From Anaerolineaceae bacterium (GTDB taxonomy: Bacteria; Chloroflexota; Anaerolineae; Anaerolineales; Anaerolineaceae), in contig JAJUGU010000002.1 in NCBI GenBank assembly GCA_029265815.1, forward strand, positions 1 through 64,000: a DNA stretch of 64,000 bases, written 5' to 3'. The notes under the pieces are model-generated. The model saw only the letters and a program-made list of their open reading frames with translations. It ran no database searches and had not been told where the DNA came from. Positions 54,079-63,171 of the stretch are shown here, one piece after another (position 1 is the stretch's first letter; every line of letters begins with the position of its first letter). The position numbers and the translations under genes were made by a program.

Positions 54079-55290
54079 ATGGATATTGAAAAAATGAAAT
54101 TTGTCTTGCCAAGGGTCATAAAGGGTAATCGGGGCGATATCGCAAGCCGTTGGGGATTGCTGCGTTCGCTGAAGCTCTTAGGCTACGAGGAAGTCACTGT
54201 TTTCACTCATCTACCGGGTGATATTCCAGATCTTTCCTATGAGCGACGCTCGATTGGAAAATTACGCAATTTACTTCCGAACAAAGAAGGTTGGCAGACT
54301 CTGAAACAATCTGACATTGTGCTATGGGCTGCCGGGTTAGATCTGCAGGATGATTCCAGTTTGGCGAAATTGATCTATCTGTGGCTGGTGTTCCATGTTT
54401 ATCGGTTGATCGGGTTGAGAATTTGGTGTTTGTTCCAGGGCGCGGGACCAATCACGACAACTCTGGGTAAAAAACTGGCTTCTTCGGTGTTAGGGTGTGT
54501 GGAAGTGTTCGCGGCAAGAGACCCGGGAACCTACAAATTGGTTTCCTCCTTATCCTCAAAACCGCGCCTTTATCTTGGCCAGGATGCGATCTTTCTGCCA
54601 GGGTTGGAACTTGACCTGGCAAACGCTTCCTCGGAAGTGCAGGCAACGAAAGACCAGCGCCTGGTCATCGGAGTGAATGTACGTCAGTGGTTTCATTTTA
54701 CTGCCAGTTTAATTCCGTATGAGTTTTCGAAACAAAAGTACCGCGAACGTTCACTCGACAAGATGGAGCGTTTGATTGAAGTATTTCGCGAACTCATTAT
54801 GAACCTGCGTCAGCACTACAACGCCAGGATTATCTTGCTCTCAGCCTATCAGCCGGGAGTGATGCCCTGGGAAGATGATCTTCCCTGGCTGGCGATGATT
54901 AAACAAAAATTTGCCGATGATCCAGAAGTGATCCTTCCTGATGAGAGTCTTACGATTCCTCAATATTTTCAGCAGATGAAAAGCCTTGATCTCATGATCG
55001 GAATGCGCCTGCATTCGTCACTTACCGCATTGCGCTTTGGCGTACCTGCAATCAATGTCAGTTATACCCTAAAGGGCGGCGATATCTACCGCCACCTGGG
55101 ATTCGAAGGAAACATCGTTGAACTTGAAGAGGTTCTAGAAAATCCGCACAAGCTTTTTTCAGCGGCGGCAAGGTTGATTGAGAACCTCGAAGATCAGCGT
55201 TTGCTGGCAAAGCAGAAAGTTTCGAAAGTCATTGACGATAACTTCGCGCTGCTATCCAGTATCATAGGAGACTCACACCGTGCAGAATAA
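54079..55290 (+). CDS. Polysaccharide pyruvyl transferase family protein (CsaB-like)
   Basis: A 403-residue cytosolic protein. RVIKGNRGDIASRWGLLRSL near residue 10, LWCLFQGAGPITTTLGKKL's middle part near residue 120, the stretch AARDPGTYKLV, GVNVRQWFH, and IGMRLHSSLTALRFGVPAINVSY near residue 310 (split here into IGMRLHSSL and ALRFGVPA) fit PF04230 enzymes that add ketal-pyruvate to surface glycans. In S-layer bacteria such pyruvylation anchors SLH-domain proteins. ATG 54079 is preferred over TTG 54067. Its last 11 bases overlap the following membrane-protein gene. Confidence 0.82.
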   Translation: MDIEKMKFVLPRVIKGNRGDIASRWGLLRSLKLLGYEEVTVFTHLPGDIPDLSYERRSIGKLRNLLPNKEGWQTLKQSDIVLWAAGLDLQDDSSLAKLIYLWLVFHVYRLIGLRIWCLFQGAGPITTTLGKKLASSVLGCVEVFAARDPGTYKLVSSLSSKPRLYLGQDAIFLPGLELDLANASSEVQATKDQRLVIGVNVRQWFHFTASLIPYEFSKQKYRERSLDKMERLIEVFRELIMNLRQHYNARIILLSAYQPGVMPWEDDLPWLAMIKQKFADDPEVILPDESLTIPQYFQQMKSLDLMIGMRLHSSLTALRFGVPAINVSYTLKGGDIYRHLGFEGNIVELEEVLENPHKLFSAAARLIENLEDQRLLAKQKVSKVIDDNFALLSSIIGDSHRAE

Positions 55291-56227
55291 TGTGGATACC
55301 GGTAAGAAGAAATTTAGCGTCAATCAAATCCTGCGTCTCATCGGAACGGTGATCTCAACCGTTTTATTCATCTGGCTTCTAAGCAAACAGGATTGGCTGG
55401 TGATCTGGCAAAATCTGAAACAATTCCCTGTCTGGCTGTGGCCGGTTTGTCTGCTACTGGTGATCAGCGGAATGGTCTGTAATGCGCTGCGCTGGTATTT
55501 GTTATTACGTGTGCAAAAGATCCAAATTCCTTTTGGTGAAGTGATTCGTACAGTGTTTGCCGGGGCGTTCGCTTCGAATTTTTTACCCTCCACAATAGGC
55601 GGAGATGCTTTTCGGATCATCAGCCTGCTGCGTTTCACAAAAGACAAAGCCTTGAGCGTGGCCTCGATCGTGGTCGATCGTGTATTGAACGTGCTTGCCA
55701 CATTGACCATTTTGCCGTTTTCCTGGATCACTTTCGGCGACAAGCTTTTTGATCTTGTCTTTCAGGTTGAAAATGCAACAGCCGCTGCTCTTGCGGTGCC
55801 GGGGCTGATTAAAGTGTATGAATTCTTTCGACGCATTGTGAAGCGGTTGTTCGAGGCCTTTGCCGGATGGGCGCGCCAGCCATGGATCCTGGCCGGGGGA
55901 TTTGCCATCTCGTGGGTGTCAATCTTTGTCACTTATGTAAATGTATGGCTTCTGGCACAATTTCTGGGGATTCCGGTGAACCTGGTGCAGGTGATGGGTG
56001 TGGCAGCGATCGTTTACCTGGTCACATTGCTGCCGATCTCGTTCAATGGATACGGCGTGCGCGAAGTGATCTACACAACACTTTATGTATCTCTGGGGGC
56101 AACTACCGAACAGGCAGCAACCCTGGCACTGGTCAGCCGCTTTTTCATGCTGCTTGAAACCCTCCCGGGAGCGCTGTGGCTTTCGAGGATATTACCTGAC
56201 AAAGAGGATTCACTTAAAGAGGTGTAA
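55280..56227 (+). CDS. LPG-synthase-TM/flippase-like membrane protein (UPF0104)
   Basis: A 315-residue membrane protein with about eight helices of the lysylphosphatidylglycerol synthase transmembrane (AglD-like) family. Family marks: FASNFLPSTIGGDAFRI near residue 95 and LLPISFNGYGVREVIYT near residue 255. No soluble aminoacyl-transferase domain follows, so it is not MprF; such proteins are thought to move or recognise lipid-linked glycans. GTG 55280 start with AGGAG upstream, overlapping the pyruvyl transferase gene. Confidence 0.82.
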   Translation: MQNNVDTGKKKFSVNQILRLIGTVISTVLFIWLLSKQDWLVIWQNLKQFPVWLWPVCLLLVISGMVCNALRWYLLLRVQKIQIPFGEVIRTVFAGAFASNFLPSTIGGDAFRIISLLRFTKDKALSVASIVVDRVLNVLATLTILPFSWITFGDKLFDLVFQVENATAAALAVPGLIKVYEFFRRIVKRLFEAFAGWARQPWILAGGFAISWVSIFVTYVNVWLLAQFLGIPVNLVQVMGVAAIVYLVTLLPISFNGYGVREVIYTTLYVSLGATTEQAATLALVSRFFMLLETLPGALWLSRILPDKEDSLKEV

Positions 56228-56370
56228 GGTTTCTATTCCTAAGTGAACTCAATAGATTTCTGCTGAGTACCCCCATAATTTTGTTCAAGCGATCAAGGTT
56301 CGTCCTCTCAACAAAGGTTTCAATGAGATTTTGAAATTGGGAAGTGTTACTTCTTAAAAAAACCTTATTT

Positions 56371-57492
56371 TTATTTTACTTTGTTGAATATGGTTTCATA
56401 CCTGTCAGCGATATTGCTAATATCGAATTTGCGCGCCGCCACCAGACTGGCGTGCCGGGCTCGCAGCAGCAGTTCCGGCGTTGAAAGATACTTTCTCATA
56501 GCGTCCTTCAAGGTTTGAACGTCGCCCGGTTCAGCTAGAACCCCGTTCTGCCCGGCTTCCACCAGGTCAGTAAACCCGCCCACGTTATTGGCTACGATCG
56601 CCAGCCCTGCTGAAAGTGCCTGAACGCCGACAACCGACAATCCCTCAGAGAGTGAAGGCATCAGAAGGATGTCACTCTGTTTGAAGCAAGAGATGACTTG
56701 CTCAGGATTGACCCAGCCTGGTAGCGAAAAGCGGTCTGCAAGCCCAAGTTCTGTGATTCTGGTCTTGACCGGTTGATAGAGCGGTCCGTCTCCCAGCATC
56801 GCGCAGTTCCATTCAAGGTCGCGCACTGAATCGAGAATGTCAATAAAGGCAAAGAGGTTCTTTTGCGGCATAAACCTGCCCGCGAATGCGATGCGTGGCG
56901 GGCGATTAACGCTGACCGGGCGTTCTTGGGGCTCGATCTTCATACCGTTGGGGATGATCTCGGGTTCCACATGATAATGTTTGCGTGCGAGAGAAGCTGT
57001 AAATTCGCTCACCGCTGCGATGCGCGCGGCGTGCTTCCATACCGGTATGGTAAAGGGAAACACCCATTTGAACCAGCGGCCGGTCTTCTCAGGCACCCCG
57101 CCCGGAACATCGCCCAGATGAGCCGTGAGGACATAAGGGATTCCCGTCAGCAGGTGCAGGACATATGCGCTGACCCCGGCAGGAACCGCGAAGTGGACGT
57201 GGATCAGGTCAGGTTTCCACCGGCGGATGACCTTCAGCCCGGTGAAGATTGAATTCAGGATATAGACACTCATCCCAATAAAACCGATGCGGAAGGCTTG
57301 TTTGCGTAATGAAGGGACACGCAGGATGTACACAGATCCTTCTCTCGATTCTCTGGGAAGGTTGTTGAAATGAGCGGTTACCAGAGTGATTTCATGACCT
57401 TTACGGGCAAGTTCCTCAATGATATCCTTGCATGCCTGACCGCCACCGCCGCCTATGGGTGGATACTCATGGTTCAAAACCAGTAATTTCAT
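56371..57492 (-). CDS. Glycosyltransferase family 4
   Basis: A 373-residue GT-B glycosyltransferase. NHEYPPIGGGGGQA near residue 7 (nucleotide-facing Gly loop), HVHFAVPAG, AHLGDVPGG, PNGMKIEP, FAGRFMPQKNLFAFIDIL near residue 205, and the E-x7-E region PSLSEGLSVVGVQALSAG near residue 280. It transfers a sugar from a nucleotide donor to a membrane-linked acceptor. Three bases separate it from the GT2 gene upstream, so they are co-expressed. Confidence 0.9.
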   Translation of the reverse strand: MKLLVLNHEYPPIGGGGGQACKDIIEELARKGHEITLVTAHFNNLPRESREGSVYILRVPSLRKQAFRIGFIGMSVYILNSIFTGLKVIRRWKPDLIHVHFAVPAGVSAYVLHLLTGIPYVLTAHLGDVPGGVPEKTGRWFKWVFPFTIPVWKHAARIAAVSEFTASLARKHYHVEPEIIPNGMKIEPQERPVSVNRPPRIAFAGRFMPQKNLFAFIDILDSVRDLEWNCAMLGDGPLYQPVKTRITELGLADRFSLPGWVNPEQVISCFKQSDILLMPSLSEGLSVVGVQALSAGLAIVANNVGGFTDLVEAGQNGVLAEPGDVQTLKDAMRKYLSTPELLLRARHASLVAARKFDISNIADRYETIFNKVK

Positions 57493-57495
57493 ATA

Positions 57496-58452
57496 CTACG
57501 TTTTCCTTGATTCTTCTGAAATTGAGCGTACGGAATAGGTGGGTTTGTTCTGGGATTCGTAATAAGTGCGCATCAACAGTTCGGCAATTAATCCCATCAA
57601 CAGGGATTGGAAGCCGAGGATAAAGACGGTGATACTCGCCTGAAAGAACGGTGAATCAAGGATCGAAATGGACCAGAAAATACGGCGAATAGCTAGAAAG
57701 AGCATAACCGCAAAACTAAGCACCATCAACACCAAGCCCACACCACCGAAGAGCCGCATGGGCTTTGCGGAGTAGCTCATGAGGAATTTGACCGTGAACA
57801 GATCGAGGATGACCTTGATTGTGCGGTCGATGCCATATTTACTCTTGCCGTATTTGCGTGGGTGGTGGTGTACCACAACCTCAGCAACTCTTGCCCCTGA
57901 GGCTTCGGCATACACAGGGATAAAACGGTGCATTTCACCATAGAGATGGAAGGTTTTTAAGTATTCCCGGCGGTATGCCTTTAAAGTGCAGCCATAATCA
58001 TGCAGTATAACGCCGGTAACAGCAGAAATTAATTTATTAGCGATGACTGAAGGAAGAATGCGCGAAAAGTACTTGTCTTTACGGTCTTTGCGCCACCCGC
58101 TGACCACGTCGTAGCCTTCATCCAGTTTTGACAGAAGAAGATGAATATCCGCCGGGTCGTTTTGCATGTCAGCATCGAGGAGGATGATGATATCACCCTT
58201 GGCGTGATCGATCCCGGCTGCGAGGGCTGTAGTCTGCCCGAAATTCCGGCTCAGTTCGATGATCTTAACATTTTGAAAACGTTCTTTTGACTGCTCTCTC
58301 AGCACCTTCAGGCTTTGGTCTTTACTGCCGTCATCCACAAAAATAATTTCGTAAGGCAGATGAAGTGGTTCGATGGTCTGATGCAGAGTATCTAAAAGGT
58401 GCGGGATGTTTTCTTCTTCGTTATAGACAGGAATGATCAAAGAAAGATCCAT
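57496..58452 (-). CDS. Glycosyltransferase family 2, DPM1/ArnC-like, with two membrane helices
   Basis: A 318-residue GT-A enzyme: LIIPVYNEEENIPHLLDTL near residue 6, FVDDGSKDQS, SRNFGQTTALAAGIDHA, and the metal-binding LLDADMQNDP near residue 90. Two C-terminal helices (~235-258 and ~270-295) anchor it. Such enzymes load sugars onto polyprenyl phosphate, making the donors used by GT39 membrane transferases like the neighbour upstream. Operon with the GT4 gene. Confidence 0.92.
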   Translation of the reverse strand: MDLSLIIPVYNEEENIPHLLDTLHQTIEPLHLPYEIIFVDDGSKDQSLKVLREQSKERFQNVKIIELSRNFGQTTALAAGIDHAKGDIIILLDADMQNDPADIHLLLSKLDEGYDVVSGWRKDRKDKYFSRILPSVIANKLISAVTGVILHDYGCTLKAYRREYLKTFHLYGEMHRFIPVYAEASGARVAEVVVHHHPRKYGKSKYGIDRTIKVILDLFTVKFLMSYSAKPMRLFGGVGLVLMVLSFAVMLFLAIRRIFWSISILDSPFFQASITVFILGFQSLLMGLIAELLMRTYYESQNKPTYSVRSISEESRKT

Positions 58453-58561
58453 TTGCTGCTCTCTTTTGGATTTGATTGGTCAGATCTTTAATAATGACCA
58501 GCGAGGTTATAATTATTAGTTTATCACACTCAATTATTTAGAAAGCCCTGCTTTTAGGTGA

Positions 58562-60427
58562 TCATTTACCTTCAGAGCGAAGGATATAGAGATCACTCAA
58601 AGATGGGCAAGCGGTTGAATTGGATATGCTCGTTATCTCAACCAGATTCAATTTCTCACGAAGGTCCCGCCAATATTTAATCCTATCTGCTTCGATAATG
58701 AAATAATCAGCATCCTTGCGCCAGATGTTAGCAAGTTCTTCGTTCCACAACCCTATTTTCAGAAGTTCATCAGAATTCGCGCCAGGTTTGAAAGAATTTT
58801 CACCGTTGATCTGCGGCGGGTAAAATGTTACATCTGATAAATATAATAGGGGGATCGCAGCAAGCCTGCCGTCGAGATAAATCTTACTGCCGGCAGGAAT
58901 CACCTCATCGAGTTGTTTGCCGAATGCTTCGTACTTTTTTGGAACATTGATAACGCAATAATTGTCTTTTTCCAGTGACGCTATTAGCGGTGAACAAATG
59001 ATACCGCAGACAATCATGGTACTGATGTAGAAATATATGAAACCTTGCTTGTTTCTCAAAAACCGGCGATAGATGTAATAAAGAACGGCGAGCAGCAGGA
59101 TGCCTGCCACCAGACCCAATAATGCCGGGATGAGTTGTCGGGAGACTTCAAGATCAAGGTTAAATTTATTCTTAAGGAAGGCCCATAAATGCACGGAACC
59201 CGGTTGGATCTTTCCTTCTCGGACGCGGGGAACATAAATATTAATTAACCCGGTCCCAATCCTCTCGAACCACGAATACCATACTGCCGATATCAGACCT
59301 GGAATAACGACAATGGTTAATAGTCCTGGTATCTTATGCGGTTGTTGGTTAAGTGAGTCATAACAGGCGGCAAAAAGGATCAACCCAAGGTTGCTAAAAA
59401 AAGCCAGGTAGGTGGTCGAGCAATAAATGCAATAATCATTCCCTATGGATGCCCATAGGTGGCTTACCAGAAGGATCAGGTAAGTTACCAGAAGGAACCA
59501 GCTTGCTTTAAGTTGACCAGGGGATTTCCAGTCCTTTTTTCTTGGCCAAAAAACGGTCACGGCAAGGAGGCAAAGCAGGGGAACAAAATAATGACGCAAA
59601 GCTACAGCAAGGCTGTGGACTCTAATCAGGTTGGCAGCTGGGTCGGAGGAAGGATTGCTAGTTGAAGCTGAATTTCCGTTGAAAATTGCTGAAAGCAAAG
59701 GAATCTGGCGAACCCAAAGATAGAAAATTTCGGGCCAGTAGATAAGATGACCAATGATCAGGATAAGAAAAGCGCCGCCAAGCGACAGGAATCCGGTTTT
59801 TTTTCCGTGGTGCCAGAATATATATGCCAGCAGCAGCGGGACAACAAATACCATATTCTCTCTGATAAAAACCAGTACCGCTGACAAAATCGCCCCCAAA
59901 ATCACTTGCCAGGCTGGACGACTTGCTCCGAGAGTCAATACGAACACCCAGGTTAACACGCAAATGACAAGGACTTGCGAATTGGCAAGGCTGTAGATGC
60001 TGATCAAACCTGGATTCAATGCCATTGCCAGAACGGCTAGAGAGGCGATCCAACGCCCGCCCAGCCTGCGGGTGACGATCCATGTTCCAAGTAGGGATAT
60101 TCCCCCTAACAAGCAAGCAAACAATCGTGGAGCCAGTAAACCCGGGGAGAAGACCTCTTGTATCCATCCCCAGATCAAAAAAGACAGATACATCTTGTTG
60201 GTCCAAAAGCCGTAGGGCTGAAAGGGTTGATAATTCCCTGTAGCAAATTGGTATCCTTTGAAAAGGTACGCACCTTCATCGAGATTGGGCAGTTGATGCA
60301 TTGCATAGATGATTGCCTGCGCAAGATAGATGCCAATACCAGCAGCCGCAAGAATTTCAGGAAGGTATTTGATCTTGCTCAGGGTCTTTTTTATCTGGTT
60401 TCTCAATTGTGTTGGCGGCCTTTCCAT
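58562..60427 (-). CDS. GT39/ArnT-like membrane glycosyltransferase
   Basis: A 621-residue protein with about 12-13 helices. LPNLDEGAYLFKGYQFATG near residue 48 contains the catalytic acidic residues in the first outside loop of the PMT/ArnT (GT-C) fold; later a soluble C-terminal part (VPKKYEAFGKQLDEVIPAG onward) lies outside. It would transfer a sugar from polyprenyl phosphate to a surface acceptor. It is 109 bases upstream of the GT2 gene on the same strand. Confidence 0.82.
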   Translation of the reverse strand: MERPPTQLRNQIKKTLSKIKYLPEILAAAGIGIYLAQAIIYAMHQLPNLDEGAYLFKGYQFATGNYQPFQPYGFWTNKMYLSFLIWGWIQEVFSPGLLAPRLFACLLGGISLLGTWIVTRRLGGRWIASLAVLAMALNPGLISIYSLANSQVLVICVLTWVFVLTLGASRPAWQVILGAILSAVLVFIRENMVFVVPLLLAYIFWHHGKKTGFLSLGGAFLILIIGHLIYWPEIFYLWVRQIPLLSAIFNGNSASTSNPSSDPAANLIRVHSLAVALRHYFVPLLCLLAVTVFWPRKKDWKSPGQLKASWFLLVTYLILLVSHLWASIGNDYCIYCSTTYLAFFSNLGLILFAACYDSLNQQPHKIPGLLTIVVIPGLISAVWYSWFERIGTGLINIYVPRVREGKIQPGSVHLWAFLKNKFNLDLEVSRQLIPALLGLVAGILLLAVLYYIYRRFLRNKQGFIYFYISTMIVCGIICSPLIASLEKDNYCVINVPKKYEAFGKQLDEVIPAGSKIYLDGRLAAIPLLYLSDVTFYPPQINGENSFKPGANSDELLKIGLWNEELANIWRKDADYFIIEADRIKYWRDLREKLNLVEITSISNSTACPSLSDLYILRSEGK

Positions 60428-60535
60428 CTGGAATTAATTTCTGATTGTTCCGTTATTATAATGCTGATAGATGATCTGAATTATCCCTGGAAAGTCCTAT
60501 CATTCAGAGACCTTTATGCTTACTCGCTCTCATCA

Positions 60536-60565
60536 TTGACCCTTTATCACTCAATCGGGTAGAAT
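60536..60565 (+). promoter_or_regulatory. Predicted promoter of the YgeY-type hydrolase gene
   Basis: TTGACC at 60536-60541, 18-base spacer, TAGAAT at 60560-60565; start near 60572 gives a ~68-base leader. A TATAAT at 60569-60574 has no matching -35. Confidence 0.5.
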
Positions 60566-60639
60566 AACTATAATAGTATCTTTAAATTTATCTATTGATA
60601 CATTTCAAAGAAAAAATCACCTCCAAAAAATGAGGAAGA

Positions 60640-61863
60640 ATGGGAATTCAGACAGAAATCAAAAAAAGAGTTGCTGAAAAAAGAGAAGATATCCTTCAAT
60701 TCATGCGTGATATCTGCGCCATCCCTTCGATGGATTCACTGATTGGCCCGGTCGGTGAGCGCATCCAGGCAGAAATGCGTAAGCTGGGTTACGATGAAGT
60801 GCGCTTTGACAAAATGGGCAATACCCTGGGGCGCATTGGCAACGGTCCCAAGGTCATCGTTTATGATTCTCATATTGATACAGTTGGGATCGGTGACAGA
60901 GAACAATGGAAATGGGATCCGTTCATCGGTAAAGAAGAAAATGGATTCTTCTACGCCCGCGGTGCCTGTGATGAAAAAGGCAGCACACCCGGGATGGTGT
61001 ATGGGCTGGCAATTGCCCGCGATTTAGGTTTGCTGGACGGGTATACGGTTTACTATTTTGGCAATATGGAGGAGTGGTGCGACGGTATTGCTCCGAATGC
61101 TTTCGTTGAGGTTGATCCGAAGGTAAAACCCGATTTTGTGGTCATCGGCGAACCAACCAAGATGAACATCTATCGCGGGCACAAAGGCCGCATCGAATTG
61201 AAAATAACCGCAACCGGGCGTTCGGCGCATGCAGCCGTGCATTACACGGGAGATAACGCGGTTTACAAGATGATTTCGATCATCAACCTGATCCGCGAAC
61301 TTGACCGCCGTTTCAGGTTTGGCATGGGCAGACACCCCATCCTGGGCAACGGTTCTATTGCGGTGACGGATGTGGCCGCACGCACCAATTCAATCAACGC
61401 CGTGCCAAACCAGTTCACCATTTTTATCGACCGCCGAATCACCCTCAACGAACCGCATGACGAGGTTATCAACCTGATCAAGGGGTTAATCCCTGATTAC
61501 CTGCAGAAAGAGATCATTGTTGAGGAGTTGTTCTACGATACACCGTCTTACACGGGTTTCGTCTTTCCCTTGAATAAATATTTCCCTGCCTGGCTGCAGG
61601 AGGAATCTCACCCGCTGGTTCAGGCTGGCCTAAAGTCCATTGAAGACCTTTGGGGTGAAACCCGTCCGCTTGGCACCTGGGATTTTTCAACCAACGGCAC
61701 TTACTGGGCTGGCAAAGCGGGGATCCCTTCCATTGGCTTTGGGCCCGGAGATGAAATGACGGCACATACAGTGATTGAAAACGTCTGTCTGGAGGATGTG
61801 GTGAACGCGGCAGCTTTCTACGCATATCTGCCGGCGAAATTAAAAGAGATCTTAAATCAATAA
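60640..61863 (+). CDS. ygeY: M20-family hydrolase, YgeY type
   Basis: A 407-residue cytosolic zinc hydrolase. VIVYDSHIDTVGIGD near residue 73 (metal His, Asp), FYARGACDEKGSTPGM near residue 107 (Asp), YYFGNMEEWCDGIAPN near residue 138 (Glu-Glu), RGHKGRIELKI and FGPGDEMTAHTVIENV near residue 365 (His). The motif set matches YgeY, a member linked by gene neighbourhood to selenium-dependent purine or amino-acid catabolism, but no such genes flank it here, so its substrate is open (peptide or carbamoylated amino acid). Single gene. Confidence 0.88.
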   Translation: MGIQTEIKKRVAEKREDILQFMRDICAIPSMDSLIGPVGERIQAEMRKLGYDEVRFDKMGNTLGRIGNGPKVIVYDSHIDTVGIGDREQWKWDPFIGKEENGFFYARGACDEKGSTPGMVYGLAIARDLGLLDGYTVYYFGNMEEWCDGIAPNAFVEVDPKVKPDFVVIGEPTKMNIYRGHKGRIELKITATGRSAHAAVHYTGDNAVYKMISIINLIRELDRRFRFGMGRHPILGNGSIAVTDVAARTNSINAVPNQFTIFIDRRITLNEPHDEVINLIKGLIPDYLQKEIIVEELFYDTPSYTGFVFPLNKYFPAWLQEESHPLVQAGLKSIEDLWGETRPLGTWDFSTNGTYWAGKAGIPSIGFGPGDEMTAHTVIENVCLEDVVNAAAFYAYLPAKLKEILNQ

Positions 61864-61904
61864 CGAACCGCGATTACAGATCCAAAACTCTTTTTTTATA
61901 AACC

Positions 61905-61934
61905 AAAGGAATCCCTTGAAAGGGATTCCTTTTT
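61905..61934. terminator. Bidirectional terminator between YgeY-type and oxidoreductase genes
   Basis: Stem AAAGGAATCCC (61905-61915) / GGGATTCCTTT (61922-61932), loop TTGAAA, then further T on the plus strand. Between convergent genes. Confidence 0.9.
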
Positions 61935-61966
61935 GATTGTGGAGACATCAACTATTCTGTGAGGGT

Positions 61967-63028
61967 CTAAATTTGCTCGCATATCTGCCTGAATAAGGTG
62001 AGATCTTCGAGCGAATCTTCAAGCGATGTCTTTGGTTTCAAGCCGTTATTAATGCAATCATGAAAATACCTCAGTTCGTTTTCAAATGCATCGCGGTAAT
62101 CAGGCCCATAGATAGTCGTTTGCGTGTCATGCGTTGACGATTCCACCACGGTGAATTGATGGGGCTGGTAGCGCAGGTAGGGAGTTTCATATTTCACATG
62201 CATATACCGGTCATGTTGATAGATTTCGATCGCCGCATCAAACTGGACGATGTTCTGATCATTCACCAGTTCATAAACGGCAAGAAATCCTTCAAATTGA
62301 AACACAATCACCAGGTGCTCACCATTAGCCGCAACAGATTTTATGGAGAGCGGCTTTCCAACCAGTTCGCGCACCGCTGAAAGAGAATGGCATCCCAGAC
62401 CCGTAAGCATCTGATAAGAAATCTGCTGCTGCCGGGTGCAATTTTCTCCAAGCGCTAACCTGATTTGAAGCTGCCGGCGTTCAGCGCTTTCAATTTTTTG
62501 CTGCCCGGTAATATCAACGGGGATGATTGGGTGCAGGGTTTGATCGATATAGTAATCACCTTCCAGAATAATGTCACGAAAACGCATGTATTCGATTTTT
62601 CGGTCATCTGAATCGAGTAATTCTTTGCATTTCAGAAAGCCCTGAGCGTAACGGCGCATATAACCCACCATACAGACTTGCCCGGGATGCTGTTTTTCAA
62701 GTTCGATAAGTTCTTGAAGGTCCTGCGGGCATAAGGTTACTGGCTTTTCTATAAAGACGTGCTTGCCTGCCAGGATTGCTGCTTTGGCGTATTCGGCATG
62801 ATATTGATCGGGTGATAGCACGAATACCGCATCGATCTTGTTTTCTCTTATAAGATCGAATGGCGAGTCATACCCGATGGCGTTATATCGGGTTGAGATG
62901 TGTTTGGTTAAGGATGGTGAGAGATCATATACCGCTGCGACATTAAAGAGGTCAGGGAGGTTACTCAGGGTGGGGATATGCATTAATTGTGCTACGGTTC
63001 CAGCTCCAATTATTCCGACATTGATCAT
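61967..63028 (-). CDS. Gfo/Idh/MocA-family oxidoreductase
   Basis: A 353-residue NAD(P)-dependent sugar dehydrogenase-type protein. Rossmann fold VGIIGAGTVAQLMHIPTL at the N-terminus, DAVFVLSPDQYH near residue 70, HVFIEKPVTL near residue 92 (the conserved EKP), and HSLSAVRELVGKP in the C-terminal alpha/beta domain. It may oxidise or isomerise a sugar nucleotide for the surrounding glycan genes. Ends at the shared terminator; 143 bases from the glycosyltransferase gene upstream. Confidence 0.87.
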   Translation of the reverse strand: MINVGIIGAGTVAQLMHIPTLSNLPDLFNVAAVYDLSPSLTKHISTRYNAIGYDSPFDLIRENKIDAVFVLSPDQYHAEYAKAAILAGKHVFIEKPVTLCPQDLQELIELEKQHPGQVCMVGYMRRYAQGFLKCKELLDSDDRKIEYMRFRDIILEGDYYIDQTLHPIIPVDITGQQKIESAERRQLQIRLALGENCTRQQQISYQMLTGLGCHSLSAVRELVGKPLSIKSVAANGEHLVIVFQFEGFLAVYELVNDQNIVQFDAAIEIYQHDRYMHVKYETPYLRYQPHQFTVVESSTHDTQTTIYGPDYRDAFENELRYFHDCINNGLKPKTSLEDSLEDLTLFRQICEQI

Positions 63029-63171
63029 AAAACTTACTCCTTTGAGATTCTGGCTCTAAAAATAAAGTTTTCTTGCTATTAGAGGTGAGTTACATTTTAA
63101 GGTTATGGGAGGTCATGGTCAATGAATTTGGCTGTTATGGCTTCACATTTTGCTTTATGGCGGCTAAGTGT

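Noticed and set aside
55280-56227. MprF (lysyl-phosphatidylglycerol synthase)
   Set aside because: Only the membrane domain is present; the soluble aminoacyl-transferase domain is absent and the neighbour is a pyruvyl transferase.
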